Shown here: piece by piece, positions 1 through 8,663 of the stretch | How the letters are laid out: each line of letters opens with the position of its first letter | Position numbering within the stretch: the first letter of the stretch is position 1 | Origin: Brevundimonas sp. MYb52 | GTDB lineage: Bacteria; Pseudomonadota; Alphaproteobacteria; Caulobacterales; Caulobacteraceae | NCBI RefSeq assembly: GCF_002979535.1 | Contig: NZ_PCPB01000008.1 | Coordinates: forward strand, 1-64,000 | DNA: 64,000 nucleotides | Direction: 5' to 3' | Notes under the pieces: model-generated | Databases searched by the model: none | The model's input: only the letters and a program-made list of their open reading frames with translations | Told to the model about the DNA's origin: nothing | Program-made: the position numbers and the translations under genes

Positions 1-155
1 AAAGCCCTCCCCCTCGAGGGGGGAGGGTTGGGTGGGGGTGAAGGCAGGCGGCGTCCTGGTGTGCAGGGAGGGCGCCGCCTCATGCGCTTCACCTTCAATG
101 TCGTGTCCTCACCCCCATCCCCGACCCTTCCCCCCTCGAGGGGGAAGGGAGTTGA
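1..155. repeat. Inverted intergenic repeat with CTCGAG-centred palindromes
   Basis: Two arms face each other. The left arm (about 5-41) and right arm (about 108-150) each carry a palindrome around CTCGAG flanked by C and G runs, followed by a GGTGGGGGTGA-like stretch, and each is roughly the reverse complement of the other. The architecture resembles the element at 22299-22456. It lies 3' of fabI, outside its terminator. No coding potential is apparent. Probably one copy of a dispersed, noncoding chromosomal repeat family. Confidence 0.55.
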
Positions 156-165
156 GAGAGCCAAC

Positions 166-197
166 AAAAAGGGCCGCCGGTTTCCCGACGGCCCTTT
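166..197 (-). terminator. Rho-independent terminator of fabI
   Basis: Perfect 9-bp stem AAAGGGCCG (168-176) with CGGCCCTTT (189-197). On the minus strand it is followed by a short U run, the complement of the A run at 166-170. It lies about 20 nt after the fabI stop. Confidence 0.8.
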
Positions 198-218
198 CAG
201 TTCCAGAACCCGGCCGAG

Positions 219-1040
219 TTAGCCCTCGACGTCGTCCGGCAGGCCGACGGCGTGGAAGCCGGCGTCGACGTGGACAACCTCGCCCGTGGTCGAGCGGCCC
301 AGGTCCGAGCACAGCCACAGGGCGGCGCCGGCGACGCCCTCCATCGAGGTCTCTTCCTTGATCAGCGAGAACTGCGCCGATTTGGAATGCAGGCCGCGTC
401 CGCCCGAGATGCCGGCCAGCGACAGGGTGCGCATCGCGCCGGCCGAAATGGCGTTGACGCGGATGTTCTTGGGACCCAGGTCGCGGGCGATGTAGCGGGT
501 CGCGGCTTCCAGGGCGGCCTTGGCCACGCCCATGGTGTTGTAGTTGGGGATGACCCGTTCCGAACCCAGGTAGGTCAGGGTGATCATCGAGCCGCCGTTG
601 GGCATCAGCTTGGCCGAACGCTTGGCCACATCGACGAAGCTGAAGGCCGAGATGTTCATGGCCAGCAGGAAGCTGTCGCGCGTGGTGTTGTCGACGAAGG
701 AGCCCTTCAGCTCGTCCTTGTTGGCGAAGGCCACCGAGTGGACGACGAAGTCGATCGTGCCGAACTCTTTTTCCAGCTCCTCGAAGGCCTTGTCCATCGA
801 GGCGTCGTCGGTGACGTCGGCCTGGATCAGCAGCTTGGCGCCGACGCTCTCGGCCAGGGGGCGCACGCGGCGCTCAAGGCTTTCGCCCAGGTAGGTGAAG
901 GCCAGCTCGGCGCCCTGGGCGGCCAGCTGCGAGGCGATGCCCCAGGCGATGGAACTGGAGTTGGCCACCCCCATGATCAGGCCCTTCTTGCCCTTCATCA
1001 GGTCGCCGGTGGGCATATCCCAGCCTTCGCTCGTCGCCAT
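219..1040 (-). CDS. fabI: Enoyl-[acyl-carrier-protein] reductase (NADH), FabI
   Basis: Catalyses the last reductive step of type II fatty acid elongation, reducing trans-2-enoyl-ACP with NADH in the cytoplasm. The 273-residue protein has the FabI-type short-chain dehydrogenase layout: cofactor loop GVANSSSIAWG near residue 24, the two active-site tyrosines (Y157 and Y167) and K174 in the Y-x6-K arrangement. Length is normal for the family. The ATG at 1040 was chosen over an in-frame ATG 20 codons upstream because a GGAGA ribosome-binding site lies just before it and the upstream residues are not FabI-like. The gene is monocistronic, divergent from a DUF2794 gene, with its own terminator. Confidence 0.95.
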   Translation of the reverse strand: MATSEGWDMPTGDLMKGKKGLIMGVANSSSIAWGIASQLAAQGAELAFTYLGESLERRVRPLAESVGAKLLIQADVTDDASMDKAFEELEKEFGTIDFVVHSVAFANKDELKGSFVDNTTRDSFLLAMNISAFSFVDVAKRSAKLMPNGGSMITLTYLGSERVIPNYNTMGVAKAALEAATRYIARDLGPKNIRVNAISAGAMRTLSLAGISGGRGLHSKSAQFSLIKEETSMEGVAGAALWLCSDLGRSTTGEVVHVDAGFHAVGLPDDVEG

Positions 1041-1149
1041 GGGTTCGTCTCCGTATCTGAACTTGAACCGCCTTTTGGACGCGTGGCGAGCGGGTGACAA
1101 GTCGCGGCGCCGCTGGCGTTCGGCGCGCAGCCTCCTAAGTTGAGTGACG

Positions 1150-1488
1150 ATGAGCCTTGATCCGCACAGTTCCGACGCCTCGCAGCCGGGCCCGGTCTTC
1201 TTTGATCGGCAGGAGCTGGGGCTGGTTCTGCGGGTCTATGGCCGCATGGTGGCCGCCGGGGAATGGCGCGACTACGCCATGATCGGTCACAAGGAAGTCG
1301 CCGAGTTCGCCGTCTTTCGCCGCTCGGGCGACGCGCCGCTCTATCGGATCGAGAAGCGCCCGGCTCTGCGCCTGAAACAGGGGCAGTGGGCGGTGATCGG
1401 CGAGGGCGGCCATGTGCTGAAGCGCGGGCGGGACCTGGCGCAGGTGCTGCGGGTGTTCGACAGCCGCAGGTTCAGCGTGGTGGAATAG
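1150..1488 (+). CDS. DUF2794 domain-containing protein
   Basis: About 112 residues. The segment VYGRMVAAGEWRDYAMIG, followed by a basic middle and a VFDSRRF-like end, is the signature I recognise for DUF2794, a small soluble family largely restricted to alphaproteobacteria. No catalytic motif is evident and the function is unknown. It is divergent from fabI and convergent with the Bax inhibitor-1 gene, with a hairpin between. An in-frame GTG at 1144 is an alternative start; neither start has a strong ribosome-binding site. Confidence 0.8.
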   Translation: MSLDPHSSDASQPGPVFFDRQELGLVLRVYGRMVAAGEWRDYAMIGHKEVAEFAVFRRSGDAPLYRIEKRPALRLKQGQWAVIGEGGHVLKRGRDLAQVLRVFDSRRFSVVE

Positions 1489-1518
1489 AAAAAGGCCCCG
1501 ACGTTTCCGTCGGGGCCT
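1489..1518 (-). terminator. Terminator hairpin between convergent DUF2794 and BI-1 genes
   Basis: Perfect 11-bp stem AGGCCCCGACG (1493-1503) with CGTCGGGGCCT (1508-1518) and a TTTC loop. The A run on the left gives a U tract on the minus strand, so it best serves the BI-1 gene. It probably also stops plus-strand transcription. Confidence 0.8.
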
Positions 1519-1543
1519 CTCCGAACTCAGCCGTCGCCGACTT

Positions 1544-2293
1544 CTATTCCCGGCTGCCGCCCATGAAGGCCAGCAGGAACTGGAACAGGTTCACGAAGTT
1601 GATGAACAGGCTCAGGGCGCCGAAGCCCGTGGCCACGCCCATGGCTTCCTGATTACCGCCGAGCGCGTAGTAGGTCATCTTCAGGCGCTGGGTGTCATAG
1701 GCGATCAGACCCGAGAAGATCAGAACGCCGAGCGCCGAGATGATCAGGTACAACGTGCCCGACTGCATGAACATGTTCACTAGCGAAGCGATGACCAGGC
1801 CGATCACGCCCATGATCAGGAAGCTGCCCATGGCCGTCAGGTCCTTCTTGGTCGTGTAGCCGACTAGGCTGAGACCGCCGAAGGCCGCCGCCGTGACGAA
1901 GAAGGTCGAGGCCAGCGAACCGCCGGTGTAGCGCAGGAACAGGACGCCCAGACCCGCGCCGATGGTCGAAACCACGGCCCAGTAGAGCATGTTGACGCCC
2001 TTGGCCGTCGGGTTCTTCATGAAGAACATGGCGCCGAACAGCATGACCAGGGGCGAGAACTGGATGATCATGCCCAGCAGGGTCAGGCCGATGCGGCCGT
2101 CGTCGGTGCGGGCGAACAGCAGTTGCTGCACGGCGGGCACGTTGCCGGTGATGTAGGCGAGGGCGCCGGCGACCACGAGGCCGAGGGCCAGCTTGTTGTA
2201 AACGCCGAGCATGAAGGCGCGCAGACCAGCGTCGACGGACATGTCCGCCGACTGCGGAAGCGGGCGCGCATAGCCGTTGTTGAAATCGCTCAT
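1544..2293 (-). CDS. Bax inhibitor-1/YccA family membrane protein
   Basis: A 249-residue protein with about seven hydrophobic segments from residue 30 to the end and a hydrophilic N-terminus, typical of bacterial BI-1 (YbhL/YccA) inner-membrane proteins. Family members are calcium-leak channels or modulators of membrane-protein turnover; which applies here cannot be told. The late segment with IAYDTQRLK matches the conserved Asp-containing C-terminal region of the family. An AGGAGA sequence lies 13 nt before the ATG. It is divergent from thpR. Confidence 0.9.
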   Translation of the reverse strand: MSDFNNGYARPLPQSADMSVDAGLRAFMLGVYNKLALGLVVAGALAYITGNVPAVQQLLFARTDDGRIGLTLLGMIIQFSPLVMLFGAMFFMKNPTAKGVNMLYWAVVSTIGAGLGVLFLRYTGGSLASTFFVTAAAFGGLSLVGYTTKKDLTAMGSFLIMGVIGLVIASLVNMFMQSGTLYLIISALGVLIFSGLIAYDTQRLKMTYYALGGNQEAMGVATGFGALSLFINFVNLFQFLLAFMGGSRE

Positions 2294-2418
2294 CGCGAAA
2301 GAAGTCTCCTAAGTGGACGGCAAATGCCGACCTTGACGGGAAATATCGGGACGGACGGCCCGCCTTGCAAGGAAAACCCGTCTTCCGAACACACGTTCCG
2401 CCCGCTACCAAGGGTCGC

Positions 2419-2958
2419 ATGTTGCGCCTGTTCACCGCCATCTCGATCCCGGAAGACGTCGCCGAGACACTTCAGCGCCGTCAGTCTGGCCTGCCCGGCG
2501 CGCGCTGGCGGCCGCTGGACGCCCTGCATGTGACCCTGGCCTTCTATGGCGAGGCGTCGGAACGGACGGCCGACGATCTGGCCTCGGAACTGAGCCGGGC
2601 CGAGGGCGGCGGGGCCTTCGAGATCACCCTGAACGGCGTCGGGGCCTTTGGCGACGCCCACCGCACCCATACCCTGTGGGCCGGGCTGGAGCGGTCGGAG
2701 GCGCTGAACGTCCTGGCTGGGCGCTGCCGTTCGGCGGGTGAGCGGGCGGGCGTCCCGCCCGAGAAGCGCGAATACCGACCCCATGTGACCCTGGCCTATC
2801 TGAAACCGCAGGCGAACCCGGATCGCATCGGTGCCTGGATCACCGGCCACAACCTGCTGCATTCGCCGCCGATCCGCATCGACCGCTTCGGCCTCTATTC
2901 CAGCGTCCTGACGGGCGACGGCAGCGTCTATTCGCTGGAGCGGGAGTATCTGTTGTGA
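2419..2958 (+). CDS. thpR: RNA 2',3'-cyclic phosphodiesterase, ThpR/LigT
   Basis: A 2H-phosphoesterase of 179 residues that hydrolyses 2',3'-cyclic phosphate RNA ends to 2'-phosphates and in vitro can join tRNA halves. Both family signatures are present: HVTLAF in the N-terminal half and HVTLAY in the C-terminal half, each supplying the HxTx catalytic His and Thr. Start at ATG 2419, preceded by AAGGG, rather than an in-frame ATG 18 codons upstream whose residues do not fit the family. The 3' end overlaps the GTG start of the next gene by four bases, so the two are probably co-translated. Confidence 0.93.
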   Translation: MLRLFTAISIPEDVAETLQRRQSGLPGARWRPLDALHVTLAFYGEASERTADDLASELSRAEGGGAFEITLNGVGAFGDAHRTHTLWAGLERSEALNVLAGRCRSAGERAGVPPEKREYRPHVTLAYLKPQANPDRIGAWITGHNLLHSPPIRIDRFGLYSSVLTGDGSVYSLEREYLL

Positions 2959-3524
2959 TCGACCGCCCGACCTCGCCTTTAGGCCCGACGCTGGAGACGG
3001 AGCGCCTGTTCCTGCGCCCGCCGACGCTGGAGGATTTTCCACGCTGGGCCGACTTCATGAGCGATGCGGAGACGACGCGTTTCATCGGCGGGGTGCAGTC
3101 GAAGCACGAGGTCTGGCGCGCCATGGCCTCGGTGGCCGGCATGTGGGCCCTTCAGGGCGAGGGCATGTTCTCGCTGATCGAGAAGGCGACGGGAAACTGG
3201 ATGGGCCGCATCGGCCCGCTGCATCCCTATAGCTGGCCGGGCCGCGAGGTGGGCTGGAGCCTGCACCGCGACGCCACGGGCAAGGGCTATGCGGTCGAGG
3301 CCGCCGCCGCAAGCATGGACTACGCCTTCGACGTCCTGGGCTGGGACGACGTCATCCACTGCATCGACCCCGACAACCTGGGCTCGGAAAAGGTGGCCCT
3401 GCGGCTGGGCTCCAGCAATCGCGGGCCGGGCGCCATGCCGCCGCCCTTCCAGCACCATCCGGTCAACCTGTGGGGTCAGACGCGCGAAGAGTGGCGGGTG
3501 AACCGCAAGGCTCTGGGTCTCTGA
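2955..3524 (+). CDS. GNAT-family N-acetyltransferase (RimJ/RimL type)
   Basis: A 189-residue acyltransferase of the Acetyltransf_3 type. It begins with the hallmark TERLFLRPPTLEDFPRW and contains the acetyl-CoA loop region DATGKGYAVEAA near residue 115, followed by HCIDPDNLGSEKVALRLG, where the Asn-x-x-S motif closes the fold. The substrate, an N-terminal amine or a small molecule, cannot be predicted. It starts with GTG overlapping the thpR stop, so the pair forms an operon. The C-terminus is longer than that of the shortest family members, ending in a Trp-rich tail. Confidence 0.88.
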   Translation: MIDRPTSPLGPTLETERLFLRPPTLEDFPRWADFMSDAETTRFIGGVQSKHEVWRAMASVAGMWALQGEGMFSLIEKATGNWMGRIGPLHPYSWPGREVGWSLHRDATGKGYAVEAAAASMDYAFDVLGWDDVIHCIDPDNLGSEKVALRLGSSNRGPGAMPPPFQHHPVNLWGQTREEWRVNRKALGL

Positions 3525-3575
3525 TCTTTCCTTCCCTGTCGCGCAGCGATGGGAAAGCAGTGGCGCTTGCGGCGA

Positions 3576-3590
3576 GAACATAGGCGGAAC
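3576..3590 (-). promoter_or_regulatory. LexA/SOS box upstream of mmcB
   Basis: GAAC (3576-3579), seven bases, GAAC (3587-3590). Read on the minus strand this is GTTC-N7-GTTC, the direct-repeat LexA operator known from Caulobacter and other alphaproteobacteria. It ends 10 bases before the mmcB start. Confidence 0.8.
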
Positions 3591-3600
3591 ATAAAGGCGT

Positions 3601-4047
3601 ATGGCCGCCTCTGCCCTGCACCTCGAACTGGTCTTCAGCCGTCCCGAGACCACCCTGTCGGTCACACGCGGCGCGGCGCGGCTGATGCTGGATATGGGCT
3701 ATGCGCCCCTGCTGGAGGTCTGCCTGCCCAATGGGCGGCGGGCCGACGTCATGGCCCTGGGGCCCAAGGGCGACGTCGTCATCTGCGAGGTGAAGTCAGG
3801 TGTGGACGACTATCGCGTCGACCGCAAATGGCAGGAATACGGGCCGTTCTGCGACGCCTTCTACTTCGCCGTCGCGCCGGAGTTTCCGCAAGGCGTCCTG
3901 CCCGACGAGCCGGGCCTGATCGTCGCCGACGGTTTTGGCGGGGCGGTGGTGCGCGCGGCTCCGGTCACGCCGCTGGCGCCCGCGCGCAGGAAGGCCCTGA
4001 CCCTGGCCTTCGCCCGGCTGGGCGCGCTCAGGACGATGCGCGACTGA
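3601..4047 (+). CDS. mmcB: MmcB family DNA repair protein
   Basis: A 148-residue protein of the MmcB family (formerly DUF1052), which has a restriction-endonuclease-like core. Visible core: LLEVCLPNGRRADVMAL, then EVKSGVDDYRVDRKWQEY, giving the D...ExK nuclease pattern, and a C-terminal LTLAFARL helix. In Caulobacter mmcB is an SOS gene needed for mitomycin C resistance. The GTTC-N7-GTTC box immediately upstream supports the same regulation here. Single gene, convergent with the ferredoxin gene; a GC-rich inverted repeat (4046-4066) overlapping its stop may end transcription. Confidence 0.92.
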   Translation: MAASALHLELVFSRPETTLSVTRGAARLMLDMGYAPLLEVCLPNGRRADVMALGPKGDVVICEVKSGVDDYRVDRKWQEYGPFCDAFYFAVAPEFPQGVLPDEPGLIVADGFGGAVVRAAPVTPLAPARRKALTLAFARLGALRTMRD

Positions 4048-4076
4048 GGCCCGGCGCCGGGGCCTCGTGCTTGGCG

Positions 4077-4406
<330 letters not shown>

Positions 4407-4478
4407 TTAGCCCAGGCCGCGTTGTAGGCAAGCCCGGGCGGCGATGAAAAAGCGATCGAGCCGCTCCGCCTACTCCTG

Positions 4479-4593
4479 CCGTCATTCCGGGGCGCGAAGC
4501 GAACCTGGAACCCAGGCGCCAGAAACCGCTCCGCCCCAGCCTGATGAAACGCCTAGGCCCCGGATCACCCCTGCGGGGCGTCCGGGGTGACGG
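4479..4593. repeat. Degenerate inverted intergenic repeat (CCGTCATTCCGGGG family)
   Basis: The left end CCGTCATTCCGGGGC (4479-4493) is complementary, with two mismatches, to the right end CGTCCGGGGTGACGG (4579-4593). A second pair of GC-rich arms lies inside. It fills most of the 272-bp gap between the ferredoxin start and the sdhB terminator. It looks like the degenerate noncoding repeats scattered through many alphaproteobacterial chromosomes. No ORF or tRNA is seen in it. Confidence 0.5.
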
Positions 4594-4612
4594 CATATGG
4601 AAATTGCGCATG

Positions 4613-4643
4613 AAAAACCCCCGGAGCCTGACGGTGCCGGGGG
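4613..4643 (-). terminator. Rho-independent terminator of the sdhCDAB operon
   Basis: Stem CCCCCGG (4618-4624) with CCGGGGG (4637-4643). On the minus strand it is followed by a run of five U. It lies about 25 nt after the sdhB stop. Confidence 0.8.
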
Positions 4644-4669
4644 CTGTTCGGATGGCGAAACCTGAAGGC

Positions 4670-5467
4670 TTAGGCCGCCGCGCGCTTGCGGCTTGGCGCG
4701 ACCATCAGCTTCTTGGTCTCGGCGATCGCCTTGGCCGGGTTCAGACCCTTGGGGCAGACCTGGGCGCAGTTCATGATCGTGTGGCAGCGATACAGCTTGA
4801 AGGGGTCCTCGAGGTCGTCGAGGCGCTTCTGGGTCGCATCATCGCGGCTGTCCGAGATCCAGCGGTAGGACTGCAGCAGGGCCGCCGGGCCGAGGTACTC
4901 TTCCTGGTTCCACCAGTAGCTGGGGCAGGAGGTCGAGCAGCAGGCGCACAGGATGCACTCATAGAGGCCATCCAGCTTCTCGCGGTCGGCGGGCGACTGC
5001 AGACGCTCTTTCTCGGGGTCCGGCTCGTCGGACTGAAGGTAGGGCTGGATCGAGTCGTACTGGGCGTAGAAGAGGCTCAGGTCCGTCACCAGGTCCTTGA
5101 CCACCGGCTGGTGGGGCAGGGGGGCGATGGTGATGTTGTGCGACGAGCACTCGTCCATGCCCTTGGTGCAGGCCAGGGTGTTGCGACCGTCGATGTTCAT
5201 CGAGCAGGAGCCGCAGATGCCTTCACGGCACGAGCGACGGAACGACAGGGTCGGGTCGATCTCGTTCTTGATGTGGATCAGGGCGTCCAGAAGCATGGGG
5301 CCGTGATCGTCGGACGAGACCTCGAAGCTGTCCCAGCGCGGATCGGAATCCGTTTCCGGGTCATAGCGATAGACCTTGTAGGTCTTGACGTTCTTGGCGC
5401 CGGCCGGGGCCTTGTGGACCTTGCCGGTCGTGGGCTTGGAGCCGCGCGGGAGGGTGAGTTGAACCAT
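4670..5467 (-). CDS. sdhB: Succinate dehydrogenase iron-sulfur subunit, SdhB
   Basis: The electron-transfer subunit of respiratory complex II, at the cytoplasmic face of the inner membrane, linking FAD in SdhA to ubiquinone. All three cluster motifs are intact in the 265-residue protein: C80-x4-C-x2-C with C100 for the 2Fe-2S cluster, the [12 protein letters not shown] segment near residue 171 for 4Fe-4S, and C228/C234/C238 for 3Fe-4S. The ATG at 5467 was chosen because GGGAGAG precedes it; in-frame upstream sequence would overlap sdhA. Last gene of sdhCDAB, 14 bases after sdhA. Confidence 0.97.
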   Translation of the reverse strand: MVQLTLPRGSKPTTGKVHKAPAGAKNVKTYKVYRYDPETDSDPRWDSFEVSSDDHGPMLLDALIHIKNEIDPTLSFRRSCREGICGSCSMNIDGRNTLACTKGMDECSSHNITIAPLPHQPVVKDLVTDLSLFYAQYDSIQPYLQSDEPDPEKERLQSPADREKLDGLYECILCACCSTSCPSYWWNQEEYLGPAALLQSYRWISDSRDDATQKRLDDLEDPFKLYRCHTIMNCAQVCPKGLNPAKAIAETKKLMVAPSRKRAAA

Positions 5468-5481
5468 TTCTCTGCTCTCCC

Positions 5482-7266
5482 TTAGTAAACCCGAGCCTTG
5501 GGCTCGATGTACGAGACGTCGTCGGTCATCGTGTATTTGTGGACCGGACGGTAATCGATCTGGACGCCTTCGCCCGGACGCTTCCACGCCAGGGTGTGCT
5601 TCATCCAGTTGACGTCGTCGCGATCGGGGAAGTCCTCGCGGGCGTGGGCGCCGCGCGATTCCGTGCGGTTGGCCGCGCCTTCGATGGTCACGAGGGCCTG
5701 AGCGATCAGGTTGTCGTATTCCAGCGTCTCGATCAGGTCGGTGTTCCAGATCAGGCCGCGGTCGGTCGTCTTGATGTCGGCGCCGGCGGCGTCGATCGAA
5801 CGCAGCTTGGCGACGCCCTCGTCCAGGGTCTTGCCGGTGCGGAAGACGGCGGCGTCCGACTGCATGGCGCGCTGCATCTCAAGACGCAGGTGGGCCGTGG
5901 GCGTCGAACCCGAGGCGTTGCGGAAGCGGTCGAAGCGCGCCAGATGCGCGTCGGTCTGGGCCTTGGGCGCGGCGGGGACGGCCGAGGTCTTGTCGACCAC
6001 TTCACCGCAGCGCAGGCCGACGGCGCGGCCGAACACCACCAGGTCGGTCAGGGAGTTGGAGCCCAGACGGTTGGCGCCGTGCACCGAGACGCAGGCGGCC
6101 TCGCCCACGGCCATCAGGCCCGGAACCACGCTGTCGGGGTTGCCGTCGCGCAGGGTCAGCACCTCGCCGTGATAGTTGGTCGGGATGCCGCCCATGTTGT
6201 AGTGGACCGTCGGCAGGACCGGGATCGGCTCCTTGGTCACATCGACGCCGGCGAAGATCTTGGCCGACTCCGAAATGCCCGGCAGGCGCTGGTGCAGGAT
6301 CTTGGGATCCAGGTGGTCCAGATGCAGGAAGATGTGGTCCTTGTTCGGACCCACGCCGCGGCCTTCGCGGATTTCGATGGTCATGGAGCGCGAAACCATG
6401 TCGCGCGGGGCCAGGTCCTTCACGGTCGGCGCATAGCGCTCCATGAAGCGCTCGCCCTCGGAGTTGGTCAGATAGCCGCCTTCACCGCGGGCGCCCTCGG
6501 TGATCAGGCAGCCGGCGCCATAGATGCCGGTCGGGTGGAACTGCACGAACTCCATGTCCTGCAGGGGCAGGCCGGCGCGCAGCACCATGGCGTTGCCGTC
6601 GCCGGTGCAGGTGTGGGCCGAGGTGGCCGAGAAGTAGGCGCGGCCGTAACCGCCGGTCGCCAGCACCACCATCTTGGCGCGGAACTGGTGCATCTGGCCG
6701 GTGTCGAGCTGAAGCGCGGTGACGCCGGTGCAGGCGCCGTCCTGCATGATCAGGTCCAGGGCGAAGTATTCGACGAAGAACTTCACTTCCCGGCGGACCG
6801 ACTGGCCGTACAGGGTGTGCAGGATGGCGTGGCCGGTGCGGTCGGCGGCGGCGCAGGTGCGCTGCACGGGGCCTTCGCCGAAGTTGCGGGTCATGCCGCC
6901 GAAGGCGCGCTGGTAGATCTTGCCTTCTTCGGTGCGGCTGAAGGGCACGCCCCAGTGTTCCAGCTCGTAAACGGCCTTGGGCGCGTTACGGACCAGGTAT
7001 TCGATGGCGTCCTGGTCGCCCAGCCAGTCCGACCCCTTGACGGTGTCGTACATGTGCCACTGCCAGCTGTCCTCGCCCATATTGCCCAGCGAGGCCGAGA
7101 TGCCGCCCTGGGCGGCCACGGTGTGCGAGCGCGTGGGGAAGACCTTGGTGACGCAGGCGACCTTTAGGCCCTGCTGGGCGGCGCCGAGGGCCGCACGCAG
7201 GCCCGAACCGCCCGCGCCGACGACGACGACGTCGTATTCGTGATCGATAAGCTCGTAAGCAGCCAT
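5482..7266 (-). CDS. sdhA: Succinate dehydrogenase flavoprotein subunit, SdhA
   Basis: Oxidises succinate to fumarate and passes electrons to SdhB. The 594-residue protein has the Rossmann FAD motif [17 protein letters not shown] near residue 14, the flavin-linking histidine in [13 protein letters not shown] (H48), the substrate loop [10 protein letters not shown] around residue 243 and the TEGARGEGG region that follows. The C-terminal fumarate-reductase domain ends in [10 protein letters not shown]. Start at ATG 7266 fits the family N-terminus; an upstream in-frame extension would run into sdhD. Third gene in sdhCDAB. Confidence 0.97.
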   Translation of the reverse strand: MAAYELIDHEYDVVVVGAGGSGLRAALGAAQQGLKVACVTKVFPTRSHTVAAQGGISASLGNMGEDSWQWHMYDTVKGSDWLGDQDAIEYLVRNAPKAVYELEHWGVPFSRTEEGKIYQRAFGGMTRNFGEGPVQRTCAAADRTGHAILHTLYGQSVRREVKFFVEYFALDLIMQDGACTGVTALQLDTGQMHQFRAKMVVLATGGYGRAYFSATSAHTCTGDGNAMVLRAGLPLQDMEFVQFHPTGIYGAGCLITEGARGEGGYLTNSEGERFMERYAPTVKDLAPRDMVSRSMTIEIREGRGVGPNKDHIFLHLDHLDPKILHQRLPGISESAKIFAGVDVTKEPIPVLPTVHYNMGGIPTNYHGEVLTLRDGNPDSVVPGLMAVGEAACVSVHGANRLGSNSLTDLVVFGRAVGLRCGEVVDKTSAVPAAPKAQTDAHLARFDRFRNASGSTPTAHLRLEMQRAMQSDAAVFRTGKTLDEGVAKLRSIDAAGADIKTTDRGLIWNTDLIETLEYDNLIAQALVTIEGAANRTESRGAHAREDFPDRDDVNWMKHTLAWKRPGEGVQIDYRPVHKYTMTDDVSYIEPKARVY

Positions 7267-7273
7267 GGCGGGA

Positions 7274-7672
7274 TCAAACTCCGGCGGGCAGCGGGGCGGA
7301 GCCCATCGCCACACGCACGATGAAGAAGATGCTGGCGGCGGCCAGCACGAGGAAGACGAGGTTCGACAGGTTGATCAGGGTCGTCCGGGCCGAGGGCGTC
7401 GGGACGTAGTCCTCGATGATCACCTTCCAGGCCAGGCTGGCGAACAGGAAGAAGACGATGGCGGTCAGGCCCAGCAGGCCGGCGTTGAGCGCATTGCCGA
7501 ACCAGGCGAGGACGGCCTCATAGCCGGCGCCGGCCAGGGTGAAGGCGCTCGACAGGACCCACAGGCCCAGCGGCATCAGGGCCGCCAACGCCAGCTTCTC
7601 GATCATCCATTCGCCGGCGCCGTGGCGCTCGGAGATCTTCACATGGTTCTTGAACTTGGGGGCGGCGCTCAC
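7274..7672 (-). CDS. sdhD: Succinate dehydrogenase membrane anchor subunit, SdhD
   Basis: A 132-residue hydrophobic protein with three transmembrane segments (about residues 28-48, 58-82 and 103-124), forming the quinone and heme b pocket of complex II with SdhC. The N-terminal stretch [25 protein letters not shown] is the conserved entry to helix 1. It overlaps sdhC by four bases (ATGA) and is seven bases from sdhA, so its identity is firmly supported by position as well as topology. Confidence 0.93.
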   Translation of the reverse strand: MSAAPKFKNHVKISERHGAGEWMIEKLALAALMPLGLWVLSSAFTLAGAGYEAVLAWFGNALNAGLLGLTAIVFFLFASLAWKVIIEDYVPTPSARTTLINLSNLVFLVLAAASIFFIVRVAMGSAPLPAGV

Positions 7673-8121
7673 AGCGAAACCTTTCCGGCGGCGAACAGGA
7701 CGACCCAGAACAGCACGGTTACGACCAGAGGGCCCCAGACCGCGATATTGGCCATCAGATTGGCGGACTTCAGATCAAGGCCCTTGCCGGCGTCGTTGAT
7801 CAGGTGGCGGGCGCCGTTCAGCAGGAAGGAGAAGACCACCAGCGACAGGCCGAACCAGATGAAGAGGCCGAACGGCGAGGCCGAGCAGGCCAGAACCTTG
7901 GCGTAGGCCTCGGGACCAGCGGCGACCGCCGCGATCCAGGCCAGCAGCAGAATCGCGCCGACCGTGGCCGCGCCGATGGTGACGCGGAACAGGATGGAGG
8001 CCGTCATCGTGATGTGCCACCGCCAGATGTCGGTGAAGGGCGACATCGGCGCCACATGGCCATTGGGATGGCGGACGTAGCGGCCAGTCGGGTCGCCCGC
8101 ACCCTGGGGAAGGTTCGACAT
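7669..8121 (-). CDS. sdhC: Succinate dehydrogenase cytochrome b556 subunit, SdhC
   Basis: A 150-residue membrane subunit of complex II with three helices. The hydrophilic N-terminus has RPMSP-like VAPMSPFTDIWRWHITMTASILFR, the SdhC signature before helix 1, and the segment SFLLNGARHLINDAGKG contains the heme-ligating histidine. Start placed at ATG 8121; another ATG five codons upstream is possible. First gene of sdhCDAB, with a candidate promoter and a hairpin in its leader (8140-8205). Confidence 0.93.
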   Translation of the reverse strand: MSNLPQGAGDPTGRYVRHPNGHVAPMSPFTDIWRWHITMTASILFRVTIGAATVGAILLLAWIAAVAAGPEAYAKVLACSASPFGLFIWFGLSLVVFSFLLNGARHLINDAGKGLDLKSANLMANIAVWGPLVVTVLFWVVLFAAGKVSL

Positions 8122-8134
8122 GCGAATGATTCTC

Positions 8135-8157
8135 AAAAAACCTGTGGAAAAACAGGT
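8135..8157 (-). promoter_or_regulatory. Terminator-like hairpin in the sdhC leader
   Basis: Arms ACCTGT (8140-8145) and ACAGGT (8152-8157) enclose six bases. On the minus strand the stem is followed directly by six U (complement of the A run at 8135-8140), 14 nt before the sdhC start. It could end transcription from the HIT gene upstream, or act as an attenuator, since a candidate sdh promoter lies farther upstream. Confidence 0.5.
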
Positions 8158-8175
8158 CCGGTTGCAGTGCGATAG

Positions 8176-8205
8176 GCTTTAGTGACCGCAAAGGCCGAGT
8201 GTCAA
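8176..8205 (-). promoter_or_regulatory. Candidate promoter of sdhCDAB
   Basis: On the minus strand TTGACA (8205-8200) is followed after 16 bases by ACTAAAGC (8183-8176). This resembles the Caulobacter housekeeping pattern TTGAC...GCTANAWC, though the spacer is longer than usual. Predicted initiation near 8168. Confidence 0.4.
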
Positions 8206-8246
8206 CGAACCGGGCCGTATAAGCGCTGCGGATCGCGTTTTCCTGA

Positions 8247-8663
8247 TCAGGCCTCGCGAATCGCTCGCAACAGGGCGGCTTTATTGTCCGCCGACAGAGG
8301 CACGGCGCCGGGCCGCCCCCAGATCGGATCGGGCCACAGGCCGTCGTCGCGACGACGCCCCACGACATGGACGTGAAGCTGGCGCGTGACATTGCCCAGG
8401 GCCGCCGTGTTCAGCTTGTCGATGGGCCGCCCCGCCGCCTCGGCCAGGGCGCGCACGACCTCGCCCGCCCGCACCACTTCATCCATCAGGACCGCGCGCT
8501 GATCACGGCTCAGATCGTCCAGCTCGGCCGCGCCGCCCACGCGGGGCAGCAGGATCAGCCAGGGAAGACGCGCGTCGTCCTGTAGCCGCACCTGACACAG
8601 GGGCCAGTCGGCGGCGAAGACGGAGCCGGCCTCGAAGGCGGGGTCAGCTTTGAAGTCAGTCAT
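8247..8663 (-). CDS. HIT family protein
   Basis: A 138-residue histidine-triad nucleotide hydrolase/transferase fold protein. The C-terminal QLHVHVVGRRRDDGLWPDPIWG is typical of a bacterial HIT branch with HVHVV rather than the full HxHxH; the middle nucleophilic His is kept and the third His is replaced by Val. The nucleotide substrate is unknown. It overlaps the upstream EcsC-family gene by four bases, so the two form an operon reading toward sdhC. Confidence 0.88.
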   Translation of the reverse strand: MTDFKADPAFEAGSVFAADWPLCQVRLQDDARLPWLILLPRVGGAAELDDLSRDQRAVLMDEVVRAGEVVRALAEAAGRPIDKLNTAALGNVTRQLHVHVVGRRRDDGLWPDPIWGRPGAVPLSADNKAALLRAIREA

